From assembly GCF_001438845.1 (NCBI RefSeq), contig NZ_JQCL01000051.1:44002-77365 (forward strand): DNA of 33,364 nt, in the 5' to 3' direction. Every line of letters begins with the position of its first letter. Within the stretch, counting starts at the first letter, position 1. The notes under the pieces are model-generated. The model ran no database searches, was not told the DNA's origin, and was given only the letters and a program-made list of their open reading frames with translations. This document shows positions 24,487-32,378 of the stretch, in pieces. The DNA is from Lactiplantibacillus xiangfangensis (GTDB taxonomy: Bacteria > Bacillota > Bacilli > Lactobacillales > Lactobacillaceae). Position numbers and translations under genes: made by a program.

Positions 24487-24768
24487 ATGGCTAAATCAGC
24501 AAAGATGCAACTGGTAGAATTGATAGATACCGCACTTAGTAATAAAACTATTTCTAAGGCTGAAGTGGTCGCTTTAACAAAGGCACAAGAAGGGTTAAGT
24601 AAGCATCAATCGGATACTATGATTGCATCAAAATTAAAAACAGAATTATCATTGTTAGGTGCTCAACAGAAACTTTCTCCACAGTTAGTGGATTTGCTAA
24701 CATGGCTATCCAAGTCTTATCTAGGATGGGGAAGACGAGGAATGGGAATTACAAATCTATTTGTGTAA
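24487..24768 (+). CDS. Bacteriocin immunity protein, enterocin A immunity type
   Basis: A 93-residue, all-helical, Lys-rich protein behind AGGGGG. Segments LVELIDTALSNKTISKAEV, LTKAQEGLSKHQSDTMIASK and LTWLSKSYLGWGRR fit the four-helix-bundle EntA_Immun family. By family knowledge, such proteins protect the producer against a class II bacteriocin, often by acting at the mannose PTS receptor. Its place after a GG-leader peptide makes it the likely cognate immunity protein. The last residues, GITNLFV, are less typical. Confidence 0.78.
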   Translation: MAKSAKMQLVELIDTALSNKTISKAEVVALTKAQEGLSKHQSDTMIASKLKTELSLLGAQQKLSPQLVDLLTWLSKSYLGWGRRGMGITNLFV

Positions 24769-24795
24769 TAAGAAGCCCGAAGGATCTTTATCAAT

Positions 24796-24844
24796 AAAAC
24801 TATCTGAGGGCCGAGCGAAGCGACATCCTCAGATAGTTTTTTGT
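24796..24844. terminator. Terminator after the immunity gene
   Basis: AAAACTATCTGAGG (24796-24809) pairs with CCTCAGATAGTTTT (24827-24840). Symmetric A and T runs make it usable in both directions. Confidence 0.85.
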
Positions 24845-24899
24845 GGTGATTGCATTTAAAAAAGTCGCCCGGAAGTGATTACCGGACGACCAAAGTTAA

Positions 24900-25340
24900 C
24901 TATAAGATTTCACCAACGAATTCACCCTTAGGTAGGGTATTGAAGTCGTACGTTTCAAAGTCTGCAACTTGCTTAGTGTACCAGTGCATGCTTTCAGTAA
25001 TCATTAGATTAACCGCTTCGTCTTTTTCTTGCAAGACTAAGATGGGGAGGTTCCGCATGGTAGCGACACCGAGTTCGTAAGCGGTCCCCGAATCAAGATT
25101 TTTGGCTTCAAAGTCTAAGACGGTGACAATTACGTCAGCGGCGGCAATTTGATCCATGTCGCGGTGAAAAACTTCAGTGGCCCATGGCTTGGTGAATTGT
25201 TCGGCCTGCGCATCTTGGTGCAACCGGGGCGAATAAAAATCCTTAACCGTCGGATTTTTGGCGAGGGCCTGTTCGAGTCGGATGACGCGGTCGACCTGTT
25301 CGGGACTGAAAAAGGGACTTGCAACGTATACTTGTGCCAT
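24900..25340 (-). CDS. Nucleoside 2-deoxyribosyltransferase
   Basis: The start is ATG 25338-25340 with AAGGAG 9 bases upstream, giving 146 residues; an in-frame ATG further upstream lacks a site. The enzyme exchanges bases between 2'-deoxyribonucleosides, a purine/pyrimidine salvage route typical of lactobacilli. Family features are VYVASPFFSPEQVDR at the N-terminus, ADVIVTVLD near 68-76 and DSGTAYELGVA with the nucleophilic glutamate (E89, D83 nearby). The conserved C-terminal segment NLMITESMHW is also present. Single-gene unit. Confidence 0.92.
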   Translation of the reverse strand: MAQVYVASPFFSPEQVDRVIRLEQALAKNPTVKDFYSPRLHQDAQAEQFTKPWATEVFHRDMDQIAAADVIVTVLDFEAKNLDSGTAYELGVATMRNLPILVLQEKDEAVNLMITESMHWYTKQVADFETYDFNTLPKGEFVGEIL

Positions 25341-25488
25341 AAAAGGGAACTCCTTACGACAAGCAATTGAGCCTGTCACGTATTTTGATCACATGGGTGC
25401 TATTTTACGGATTAATTAAGTCACCGTCAATACTAATCAGGGTCAGATTGGTCGAGTTTAAGAAAATCGCTATTCTGGAACCTTTTAC

Positions 25489-25519
25489 TTGCTCTAACCC
25501 CCACTAGTAGGGGTAAAGT
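25489..25519 (+). promoter_or_regulatory. gabD promoter with 18-bp dyad in a long spacer (MerR-type candidate)
   Basis: TTGCTC (25489-25494) and TAAAGT (25514-25519) are 19 bases apart, longer than normal. The spacer holds a dyad with centre ACTAGT and outer arms ACCCC (25497-25501) and GGGGT (25510-25514), with one mismatch pair. A 19-base spacer with a central dyad is typical of promoters controlled by MerR-family activators. Confidence 0.45.
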
Positions 25520-25583
25520 ATAAATTGGGTAGCTGTTATTAAAAGCCAAAGTCTAACTTTGGTCTAAAAAAGGAGAATTTATT

Positions 25584-26951
25584 ATGGCCTATCAAACAAT
25601 CAATCCATACAATAATAAAGTTTTGAAGAAATTTGAAAACGCTTCCAATAGCGAATTGGAAGCCACGTTAGCGACCGGACACGCGCTTTATCAGCAATGG
25701 CGTAAGGAACCCGCAACTTCACGACAAGCAACGCTGCATAAAGTGGCGGACCTGTTACGGGAACACCGGCACACCTTAGCAGTGACCGTGACGGAGGAAA
25801 TGGGGAAGCTGATTGGTGAATCGGAAGCGGAGGTTGACCTTTGTGCCGACATTGCGGACTACTTTGCCGACCACGCGGATGAATTCCTACAACCAACGCC
25901 ATTGACGACTTCAATCGGGGATGCCCATTATGAAAAGCAGTCCTTGGGTGTTTTAGTTATGGTTGAACCATGGAATTTTCCATACTATCAAATTATGCGG
26001 GTCTTTGCGCCGAACTTTATGATTGGGAATCCACTGCTATTGAAGCATGCATCCAATACACCAAGTAGTGCCGAAGCCTTCGTTGATATCGTTAAGGAAG
26101 CGGGCGCACCAGCGGGCAGTTTGACTAACATGTTCATTAGTTACGACCAAGTGGCTAAAGCCATCGCTGACCCTCGAGTGGCCGGGGTTGCCTTGACCGG
26201 TTCCGAACGGGGCGGAGCGTCTGTGGCTAAGGAAGCCGGCGCTAACCTGAAAAAGTCAACCTTGGAATTAGGCGGGAATGATCCGTTTATCGTCTTAGCG
26301 GATGCTGACATGGCAAAAGTTAAGCAGTGGGCACCACAAGCCCGGTTATCCAACGCGGGGCAAATCTGTGCGGCTTCAAAGCGGTTTATCGTGATGCCAG
26401 ATAAGTATCAAGAATTGTTAGCGATTTTAAAGGAAGCCTTTGAGAACGTTAAAATGGGCGACCCGCTAGATCCTGAAACGACGCTAGCGCCATTAACCTC
26501 AATGCACGCTAAGGAGACTTTGCAAAAGCGGGTCGACGCAGCGGTGGCGGCTGGCGCGCACGTTTATTACGGTAACGAACCCGTTGACCTTCCCGGGGCG
26601 TTCTTCCAGCCAACGATTTTGACGAACGTGACTAAGGATAATCCGTCCTACAACCAAGAATTATTTGGCCCGGTTGCCACGGTTTACGTGGTTCAATCTG
26701 AAGCAGAAGCGATTGCCTTGGCCAATGATTCTAGTTACGGCTTAGGGAGTGCCATCTTCTCTGAAGACGTGGCGCACGCCGAAGAAGTTGCTAGTCAGTT
26801 AGAGACCGGGATGACGTTTATTAACCGCGCCTGGGCTACTTTGCCAGAACTGCCATTCGGTGGGGTCAAGAATTCTGGTTATGGGCGTGAAATGTATCGC
26901 CTAGGGTTTGACGCTTTTGTTAATGAACATTTAGTTGTTAGTGCCAATTAA
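25584..26951 (+). CDS. gabD: Succinate-semialdehyde dehydrogenase (NAD(P)+)
   Basis: A 455-residue aldehyde dehydrogenase superfamily member. The catalytic motif has Glu in TLELGGNDPF (E228) and the nucleophilic Cys in SNAGQICAASKRF (C262). Cofactor-binding segments EPWNFPYYQ and ALTGSERGG are intact. Sequence style matches lactobacillus GabD, which oxidises succinate semialdehyde to succinate, though other aldehydes are possible. ATG follows AAAGGAGAA. It has its own promoter and a very strong terminator. Confidence 0.85.
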   Translation: MAYQTINPYNNKVLKKFENASNSELEATLATGHALYQQWRKEPATSRQATLHKVADLLREHRHTLAVTVTEEMGKLIGESEAEVDLCADIADYFADHADEFLQPTPLTTSIGDAHYEKQSLGVLVMVEPWNFPYYQIMRVFAPNFMIGNPLLLKHASNTPSSAEAFVDIVKEAGAPAGSLTNMFISYDQVAKAIADPRVAGVALTGSERGGASVAKEAGANLKKSTLELGGNDPFIVLADADMAKVKQWAPQARLSNAGQICAASKRFIVMPDKYQELLAILKEAFENVKMGDPLDPETTLAPLTSMHAKETLQKRVDAAVAAGAHVYYGNEPVDLPGAFFQPTILTNVTKDNPSYNQELFGPVATVYVVQSEAEAIALANDSSYGLGSAIFSEDVAHAEEVASQLETGMTFINRAWATLPELPFGGVKNSGYGREMYRLGFDAFVNEHLVVSAN

Positions 26952-26996
26952 AAGAATGATGCTGTTTTAACACTAGTTGTTATCAGCAATTAAACG

Positions 26997-27045
26997 AATA
27001 ACGCGCAATGCAACCCGAATCAAGCGGGTTGCATTGCGCGTTATT
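26997..27045. terminator. Strong convergent terminator
   Basis: A 21-bp perfect stem, AATAACGCGCAATGCAACCCG (arm 26997-27017), with its complement at 27025-27045 and a 7-base loop AATCAAG. It lies between the convergent gabD and aldo/keto reductase genes. Confidence 0.75.
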
Positions 27046-27058
27046 AAGTTATCCACGA

Positions 27059-28036
27059 TTACCAAGCATACGCTTCTGGGGCCGCACCACCGGGGCCAGG
27101 AAAGATGTCGTCTAGTTCAGCCAAAACGTCGGGTGATAAGTTGATGTCTAGGGCGTGAACGATGTTTTCCAATTGGCCAACGGTTCGCGGTCCAATAACG
27201 GGTGCCGTCACGGCCGGATTGGCTAATAACCAAGCGATGGCAACGTTTGATTCCGTTTCTTCTAGGTCAGCGCAGAGGTCGGCGTAACGTTGGAGTTGGG
27301 TACGTTGGGCGGGAGTGAGTCGCTTAACGGCGGCGGCCCGCTTGCTCTGGGGATCGGTATTGCCATCGAGTAAGTGGTCCGCTAGCAAGCCGCCACCGAG
27401 GGGACTCCACGTGAGAATGCCCATGCCTAATTCCTGTGCGGCTGGTAGGACTTCAAGTTCGGGCAACCGGCATAGTAAGTTATAACGGTGTTGTTCGCTG
27501 ACGAGTCCTAAGAAGTGACGGTTGTCAGCCGCGGCCTTGGCGTAAGCTAGGTGCCGGGCACCAAAGTTACTTGACCCAACGTAATAAGCTTTACCTTGTT
27601 GAATCACGTTTTCTAAAGCGCCATAAACTTCGTTCCAGTTAATTCGGTGATCAATGTGGTGCATCTGGTAAAGCTCAACGTGATCAGTTTGAAGGCGCTT
27701 TAGGGAGGCGTCTAGGTGCCGGTAGATTTTATACGCCGAGATTCCGCGGGCATCATTAGGACCGTCGACAGGGTCATCCATGGGCTCGTACGTCTTCGTT
27801 GCTAAAACAACCCGTTCGCGGCGCTGATTTCCCTGGGCGAACCAGTTACCAATGATTTTTTCAGTTGCGCCCTGGCCGTAAACATCCGCGGTGTCAAAAA
27901 AGTTGATGCCGAGTTCTAAAGCTCGATCCATAATTTTAAAGGCTTCGTCCTGACTAGTTCGGGCACCAAAGTTCATCGTGCCTAAACAGAGTCGGCTGAC
28001 GCGCATGCCAGTTCGACCTAAATAAGTGTATTGCAT
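27059..28036 (-). CDS. Aldo/keto reductase
   Basis: A 325-residue NADPH-dependent TIM-barrel oxidoreductase. The catalytic tetrad is visible: D48 and Y53 in FFDTADVYGQG, K81 in ATKTYEP, and H126 in YQMHHID. Cofactor-binding residues appear near 270-295 (APVIGPRTVGQLENI). Start ATG at 28036 follows TTAGGAGT. Subfamily resembles the YghZ/YajO-type general aldehyde reductases; the physiological substrate is unknown. Confidence 0.9.
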   Translation of the reverse strand: MQYTYLGRTGMRVSRLCLGTMNFGARTSQDEAFKIMDRALELGINFFDTADVYGQGATEKIIGNWFAQGNQRRERVVLATKTYEPMDDPVDGPNDARGISAYKIYRHLDASLKRLQTDHVELYQMHHIDHRINWNEVYGALENVIQQGKAYYVGSSNFGARHLAYAKAAADNRHFLGLVSEQHRYNLLCRLPELEVLPAAQELGMGILTWSPLGGGLLADHLLDGNTDPQSKRAAAVKRLTPAQRTQLQRYADLCADLEETESNVAIAWLLANPAVTAPVIGPRTVGQLENIVHALDINLSPDVLAELDDIFPGPGGAAPEAYAW

Positions 28037-28385
28037 AAGATCACTCCTAATTTTTTAATTGGTTATGTAACTTACATTAAACGTAGCAGAGCTGATGCGA
28101 CGGTGCAATTGGTTTAATAGCTAAAAAGCCTGTAAAAATGATACAATCGATGGTAATTCTTTGATTTGTTGCGAATATGGTGTATAAATTAGATTATGCT
28201 TGTCTGCTTTAAGCGCTTTCGCCAGCTTGAATAAGTGGAAACTGGCTATGCAGCTGGATTGTATTTAGCGTAAAATGTTTCCCCAATTAATAAAAACGTT
28301 CAGGATATCTCTCAAATTTTTAATAATTAAAGCAATATTTGCGGTAAAGTAGAGTAAGACAATAATTTTGATGGAGGCCAATTGC
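28037..28385. other. Intergenic region between aldo/keto reductase and small gene
   Basis: About 350 bases with divergent promoters and no gene. A cre-like sequence TTTAAGCGCTTTCG (28208-28221), with AAGCGCTT core, might bind CcpA, but matches the consensus imperfectly. TAAAGT-type -10 candidates occur near 28346 ahead of the small gene. Confidence 0.4.
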
Positions 28386-28577
28386 ATGCTAGTACAAGTT
28401 GAAAATGCCGACCATAAACATTTGACGGCCCTTGATTTAAAACGTTTCTTAAGTCGGTATTCGGATGAAGAGCTGGAAGACATTTTGATTAAACAAGATG
28501 ATCTTGAGTTTCACGCGGCTTTCCTACAAACGACCCAACCAGTTCAAACGCCGACCTTGTATCTCGAGGAGTATTAA
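28386..28577 (+). CDS. Small acidic protein of unknown function (63 aa)
   Basis: ATG 28386 follows GGAGG at 28373-28377. The 63-residue product is acidic and probably helical: LTALDLKRFLSRYSDEELEDI, then many Gln/Thr near the end (TTQPVQTPTLYLEEY). No membrane segment, signal or Cys. A terminator follows about 120 bases later. I do not recognise the family. Confidence 0.6.
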   Translation: MLVQVENADHKHLTALDLKRFLSRYSDEELEDILIKQDDLEFHAAFLQTTQPVQTPTLYLEEY

Positions 28578-28696
28578 TGAGAGGCTAAAAGTTCGGTACG
28601 AGCTATTAAAACTGATATGCTCAGGATAGCTGATCCAGTTAAGATTAGCGAGCGGTTGACCGTGAACAAGACGGGCTTAAAAACTAAGCGTAATAG

Positions 28697-28733
28697 AACA
28701 AGGAAATCGGTGGGTACCGGTTTCCTTGTTTTA
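28697..28733 (+). terminator. Rho-independent terminator
   Basis: AACAAGGAAA-CGG (28697-28710) pairs with CCGGTTTCCTTGTT (28717-28730) with one bulge, followed by TT. Confidence 0.7.
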
Positions 28734-28746
28734 GTGCGGTTAATTT

Positions 28747-28777
28747 TTGTAACAATTCTGTAAAATAATTGTACAAT
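28747..28777 (+). promoter_or_regulatory. Amidohydrolase promoter with small dyad
   Basis: TTGTAA (28747-28752) and TACAAT (28772-28777) flank a 6-bp inverted repeat ACAATT/AATTGT (28752-28772). The 19-base spacing is slightly long. The nearby LysR gene is a candidate regulator. Confidence 0.4.
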
Positions 28778-28822
28778 GAAGGTGAGTTGAGAGCTCGGTC
28801 CATCGAGAGAGGAAGTTAATGA

Positions 28823-29762
28823 ATGACACTTGCACAAGAGATTCCTATCGACGTGTTTGCGCACGTTGTGACGCCACAGTTCTATCAAAAAATGTTGGCG
28901 ATTGATGCTAAAATTCCAGAAAAAGCCAGTTATATTCAAAATCAAGCGTTGGTTGATTTCGATTATCGGCGGCAACACCGAACGATTCCGACCCGCCAAG
29001 TTATCAGTATGATGAATATAAATCCTGAAGACTACGTCGACTCAGAGCAGGCCTTGGCGCTGTGTCAATCTGCAAATCAGGAATTAGCCGCTTTAGTGAC
29101 GACGCATCCGGATCAGTTTTGTGGGGCCGTTGCAATGGTGCCGATGAATAACGTTGCAGGGGCGCGAGCGATAATGCGTGATCAGGTGAAGTCAACGACG
29201 AACTTGCTAGGTATTCAGCTATTTACCCGTGCCCTCGGCCGTAGTATTGCGGACCCCTGAATTTGATGGAGTATTTAAGACCGCTGCAGAGCTAGGACTG
29301 CCCATTTGGCTACATCCCGTTTTTGATGATCGTAAGCCTGACAACAATATTGTTTTTAGTTGGGAATATGAATTAACCCAAGCAATGCGGGAATTAGTTG
29401 TCGGTGGGGTCTTTCAGCGTTATCCCGATTTGAAGATCATTGTTCATCACGCGGGGGCGATGGTGCCGTTTTTCGCTGGCCGCATCAATGCCATTATGAC
29501 GCCGGGTCAATCGGCTGATTTCCATAAGTTTTACGTGGATACGGCTATCTTAGGGAATACCGCCGCGTTAAATCTAACGGTGGACTACTTTGGTACCGAC
29601 CACGTCCTATTTGGGACCGACGCACCGTTTGGTATTTTACCCGTGGGAGCTAGCAGCAAAATTGCCATCGCAATTGAGCACTTACCGTTAAGCACGGCTG
29701 AAAAGGCGCAAATCTTATTCTCTAATGCAAACCAACTATTAGCCTTGTCGTCAAATTCTTAA
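28823..29762 (+). pseudogene. ACMSD-like amidohydrolase interrupted by a frameshift
   Basis: Two adjacent frames together make one amidohydrolase of about 312 residues. The first (28823-29260, 145 codons) starts MTLAQEIPIDVFAHVVTP and ends ALGRSIADP. The second continues EFDGVFKTAAELGLP through the metal-site segments LPIWLHPVF, IIVHHAGAMVPFF and LFGTDAPFG. Both halves match the ACMSD/decarboxylase family. The break is in a run of four C at 29254-29257; with three C the frame reads straight through (ADPEFDG). In the first motif Phe replaces the first His of the usual HxH (DVFAHV). A base-call error is possible. Confidence 0.85.
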
Positions 29763-29775
29763 TAAGCTTAAATGA

Positions 29776-29811
29776 AAGGTCGCGTTTCTGAAAATTCGGA
29801 AACGCGACCTT
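29776..29811. terminator. Convergent terminator
   Basis: AAGGTCGCGTTTC (29776-29788) pairs with GAAACGCGACCTT (29799-29811). It lies between the amidohydrolase and LysR genes, which converge. Confidence 0.85.
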
Positions 29812-29825
29812 ATTAGTATTGGTGA

Positions 29826-30704
29826 CTATGACTTGTATTTGGTTTTTAAAGTATCGATTAAAGCTTGGGCCGGTCCACTCAAGGGCACCCCTTGCCGCCA
29901 AATCAGAACGTGTTGCAGGTGGTGAGCTGGGGTAAATGGGACGAACGTTAGTTGACTCGTTGCTGGTAAGGTAACGCCCTCAATGCACACAAGTAGTCCT
30001 AACCCGGCGGCTGCTAGGTAAAAGGAATTGGTCAGTAAATTATATTCGCCAACGATGTGCAAGGGCGCAATCGGTTGTAACCAATCGTTTAAAGCCGTTT
30101 TAACTAATGACCGGTGCGGAATGATCAGCGGACGCCCCGCCAAATCAGAAACCTGAATATTGGGTCGCTTGGCCATGGGATCGGTTGCGGGTAATGCCAC
30201 ACCCCAACGATCACGGATGGAGAGTGGCAAGGCGTGGTACTTGGCGGTGTTGATTGGAGTTGAGACGACGCCAATTTCGAGTAGCCCCCGGTCGAGGCGT
30301 TCCTTAATCGTGTTGCCATCCGCATCGTGCATGTCGATAATGACGCTGGGATGAGCCCGTTGAAAATCAACCAGTGCGGGTGAAAGTTGTGTAGTGACCG
30401 ATGATTCAACGCACCCGATGTTAATGGGTCCCGTCAGCTCGTTGTTATTACTGTTCTTAACGAGCTGATTGGCGTTGTCGAGTTCAGTCAGGATTTGTTG
30501 GACATGAAGCTGGTAAGTTAAGCCGGCCTTAGTCAGTTTCATTTGATGATGTTCACGGGTGAATAATGGGATTTCAAGTTGGGCCTCTAACTGTTGAATC
30601 TGGCGGCTGAGTGTGGGCTGGGCGACGTGGAGCTCGCGGGCAGCCGCTGAGATTGTGCCTAAGCGTGCAATGGTTAAAAAGTAGTGTAAAATTCGGGTTT
30701 CCAT
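29826..30704 (-). CDS. LysR-family transcriptional regulator
   Basis: Start chosen at ATG 30702-30704, with GTGAGG 6 bases upstream, giving 292 residues; an upstream extension in frame lacks a site. The N-terminal winged helix reads METRILHYFLTIARLGTISA, AARELHVAQPTLSRQIQQLE. The effector-binding domain (about 90-290) follows with the usual length. It is divergent from the acetyltransferase/ABM pair and convergent with the amidohydrolase, so its target may be either. Effector unknown. Confidence 0.92.
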   Translation of the reverse strand: METRILHYFLTIARLGTISAAARELHVAQPTLSRQIQQLEAQLEIPLFTREHHQMKLTKAGLTYQLHVQQILTELDNANQLVKNSNNNELTGPINIGCVESSVTTQLSPALVDFQRAHPSVIIDMHDADGNTIKERLDRGLLEIGVVSTPINTAKYHALPLSIRDRWGVALPATDPMAKRPNIQVSDLAGRPLIIPHRSLVKTALNDWLQPIAPLHIVGEYNLLTNSFYLAAAGLGLLVCIEGVTLPATSQLTFVPFTPAHHLQHVLIWRQGVPLSGPAQALIDTLKTKYKS

Positions 30705-30916
30705 GATTAGCCTCACTATTCTCTTTTGGCATTGATATGTATACATTATAGGACTTTTACATAATTAAAATCACGGATTATGATGATTAGTGTTAGGAAG
30801 GGACGGCCCATTGAAAACGCCAGTTCAATTAAATAGGGACGCGACCAAGTCACAGCATTAGATGAAATTAATTGATGAAGGTTTAGAACTGTAAATTTAA
30901 AAAGAAGGGTGACGTT

Positions 30917-31504
30917 ATGACAATGACGGAGCATGAAAAATTACTAGCTGGAAAAGATTATGATTACCGTGATCCAGCCTTACAGGCCATGTTGGCGAAG
31001 GGGCGGCGACTGGTTCAAGTGATTAATACCACAACTGATTTGGCGACTCGTCAAACCGCAATCACCGATTTGTTTCACCAAGTGGGCCAGCGGGTGACTT
31101 TGAATGGCCATTTTGAAGCCATTTATGGGGACCACATCTCTTTAGGTGACGATGTCTTTATCAATGGCAACTGCTTTTTTCAAGACTCCAATCGAATCAC
31201 GCTCGGTAACCGGGTGATCATTGCGCCCGACACGAAGTTTTACTGTGGGGAACACGCGCTGGATGCGACCAAGCGCTTTGGCACCCGACCGGATGGTAGC
31301 CGCTATTTAATAACGCACACGGCACCAATTACGGTTGAAAACGATGTGTGGATTGGTGGCAACGTGACCGTCATTGGTGGCGTCCATATTGGGAATAACG
31401 TGGTGATTGCCGCTGGGGCGGTCGTCACGCGTGACATCCCCGATAATTGTGTGGCCGGCGGTGTGCCTGCCAAGGTCATTAAGCCCTTACCAGCGCTAAA
31501 GTGA
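30917..31504 (+). CDS. Sugar O-acetyltransferase (maltose/galactoside type)
   Basis: A 195-residue hexapeptide-repeat acetyltransferase. Family segments are EKLLAGKDYDYRDPAL near 5-20, YGDHISLGDDVFINGNC, the catalytic-His region YCGEHALD, and VWIGGNVTVIGGVHIGN followed by GGVPAKVI. It acetylates sugars such as maltose or glucose by acetyl-CoA; specificity unclear. ATG 30917 follows AGAAGGGTGA. It has the normal family length, unlike the longer Ig-domain version at 23131. The stop overlaps the next gene's start region, so the two are translationally linked. Confidence 0.9.
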   Translation: MTMTEHEKLLAGKDYDYRDPALQAMLAKGRRLVQVINTTTDLATRQTAITDLFHQVGQRVTLNGHFEAIYGDHISLGDDVFINGNCFFQDSNRITLGNRVIIAPDTKFYCGEHALDATKRFGTRPDGSRYLITHTAPITVENDVWIGGNVTVIGGVHIGNNVVIAAGAVVTRDIPDNCVAGGVPAKVIKPLPALK

Positions 31505-31512
31505 GGTGCGTG

Positions 31513-32160
31513 ATGAAGCCTATAAGCAAACCACCGATTTTTCGCCATTATCAGCTGACCATTGAGGCTCGTGACCGGGCAGCGTTCGTTGCCGGGGGAA
31601 CGGCTAATTTGTTGACTTCACTGCGGACTGAGCCGGGAACGTTAGCGATGTTTGCGACGCATGCGGATAGTGCGGGTACGCGCAACGAAGTGTTTGAGCT
31701 ATATCAAGACGAAGTGAGTTACCAGATTCACGCGCAGTCACCACAGTTTAAGCGCTATGGCCAGTTAGCGCAGCAAGTTGTCAGGAAGCATCAAATGGCC
31801 GAATTAAAACCGCAAGTTTTAGTTTCAACTGCTGATGGCTTTGAGGTGAGTGGTGAGACTACCAATCAATTATTGTTGACCGAATTCACCGCTGGCGCTC
31901 AGTGGCTGATGGCGTTAAAAGCGGATTGGAACCAGTTGCACAATGGCAGCCTAATTCAATACGCGGCGACGTTGCCAGCGACGCCGACTAGCTGGGTGTT
32001 GCTAAGTATTTATCCGAATGCTACGGTGCTCAGTGCGGGTCAAAACAAGTTGCAAAGTTGGTTAGCCGCTGAAGCTATCACGACCGTCCGGCAACGCGTT
32101 TTAGCCATCGATACAATGATTAGTCAACCCAATGTGCAGTACGTTTCTTCGAATGAGTAA
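31513..32160 (+). CDS. ABM-domain (antibiotic biosynthesis monooxygenase/quinol monooxygenase-like) protein
   Basis: Start taken at ATG 31513 behind GAGGTG (31503-31508), 215 residues; a GTG at 31501 is also possible. The N-terminal about 90 residues resemble the YgiN/ABM ferredoxin-like fold: HYQLTIEARDRAAF, LRTEPGTLAMFATHAD, FELYQDEVSYQIHAQSPQFK. The C-terminal half (about 95-215) is not recognised and may be a second, diverged ABM-like domain. Coupled to the acetyltransferase. Function in lactobacilli is not established. Confidence 0.75.
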   Translation: MKPISKPPIFRHYQLTIEARDRAAFVAGGTANLLTSLRTEPGTLAMFATHADSAGTRNEVFELYQDEVSYQIHAQSPQFKRYGQLAQQVVRKHQMAELKPQVLVSTADGFEVSGETTNQLLLTEFTAGAQWLMALKADWNQLHNGSLIQYAATLPATPTSWVLLSIYPNATVLSAGQNKLQSWLAAEAITTVRQRVLAIDTMISQPNVQYVSSNE

Positions 32161-32202
32161 AAGTAAGTCACCCGGATATTTGTCGTTAAATAACTAATTG
32201 AG

Positions 32203-32236
32203 TCAGCTATCTTGTAAAATAGCTGATTTTTTTTTG
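32203..32236 (+). terminator. Rho-independent terminator
   Basis: TCAGCTAT (32203-32210) pairs with ATAGCTGA (32219-32226), followed by TTTTTTTTT. Confidence 0.85.
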
Positions 32237-32378
32237 ATTTTGAAAAGCTTCACTATGTTTAAGGTTCATAATGGTGATATAGTTAAACCGAAAGCCCTGA
32301 GCTAATCGTAACGATTGGACTTCCATAAATTTTGTTGAGATGGATTAGGTTGTTTAAACAATTTTAGGGGGCTACGAG

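Noticed and set aside
28208-28221. Possible CcpA cre site
   Set aside because: Core AAGCGCTT fits, but several consensus positions do not; kept only as a note in the intergenic entry.
28574-28999. 141-codon frame on the minus strand over the amidohydrolase start
   Set aside because: No ribosome site, no family resemblance, and it lies antisense to a recognisable gene.
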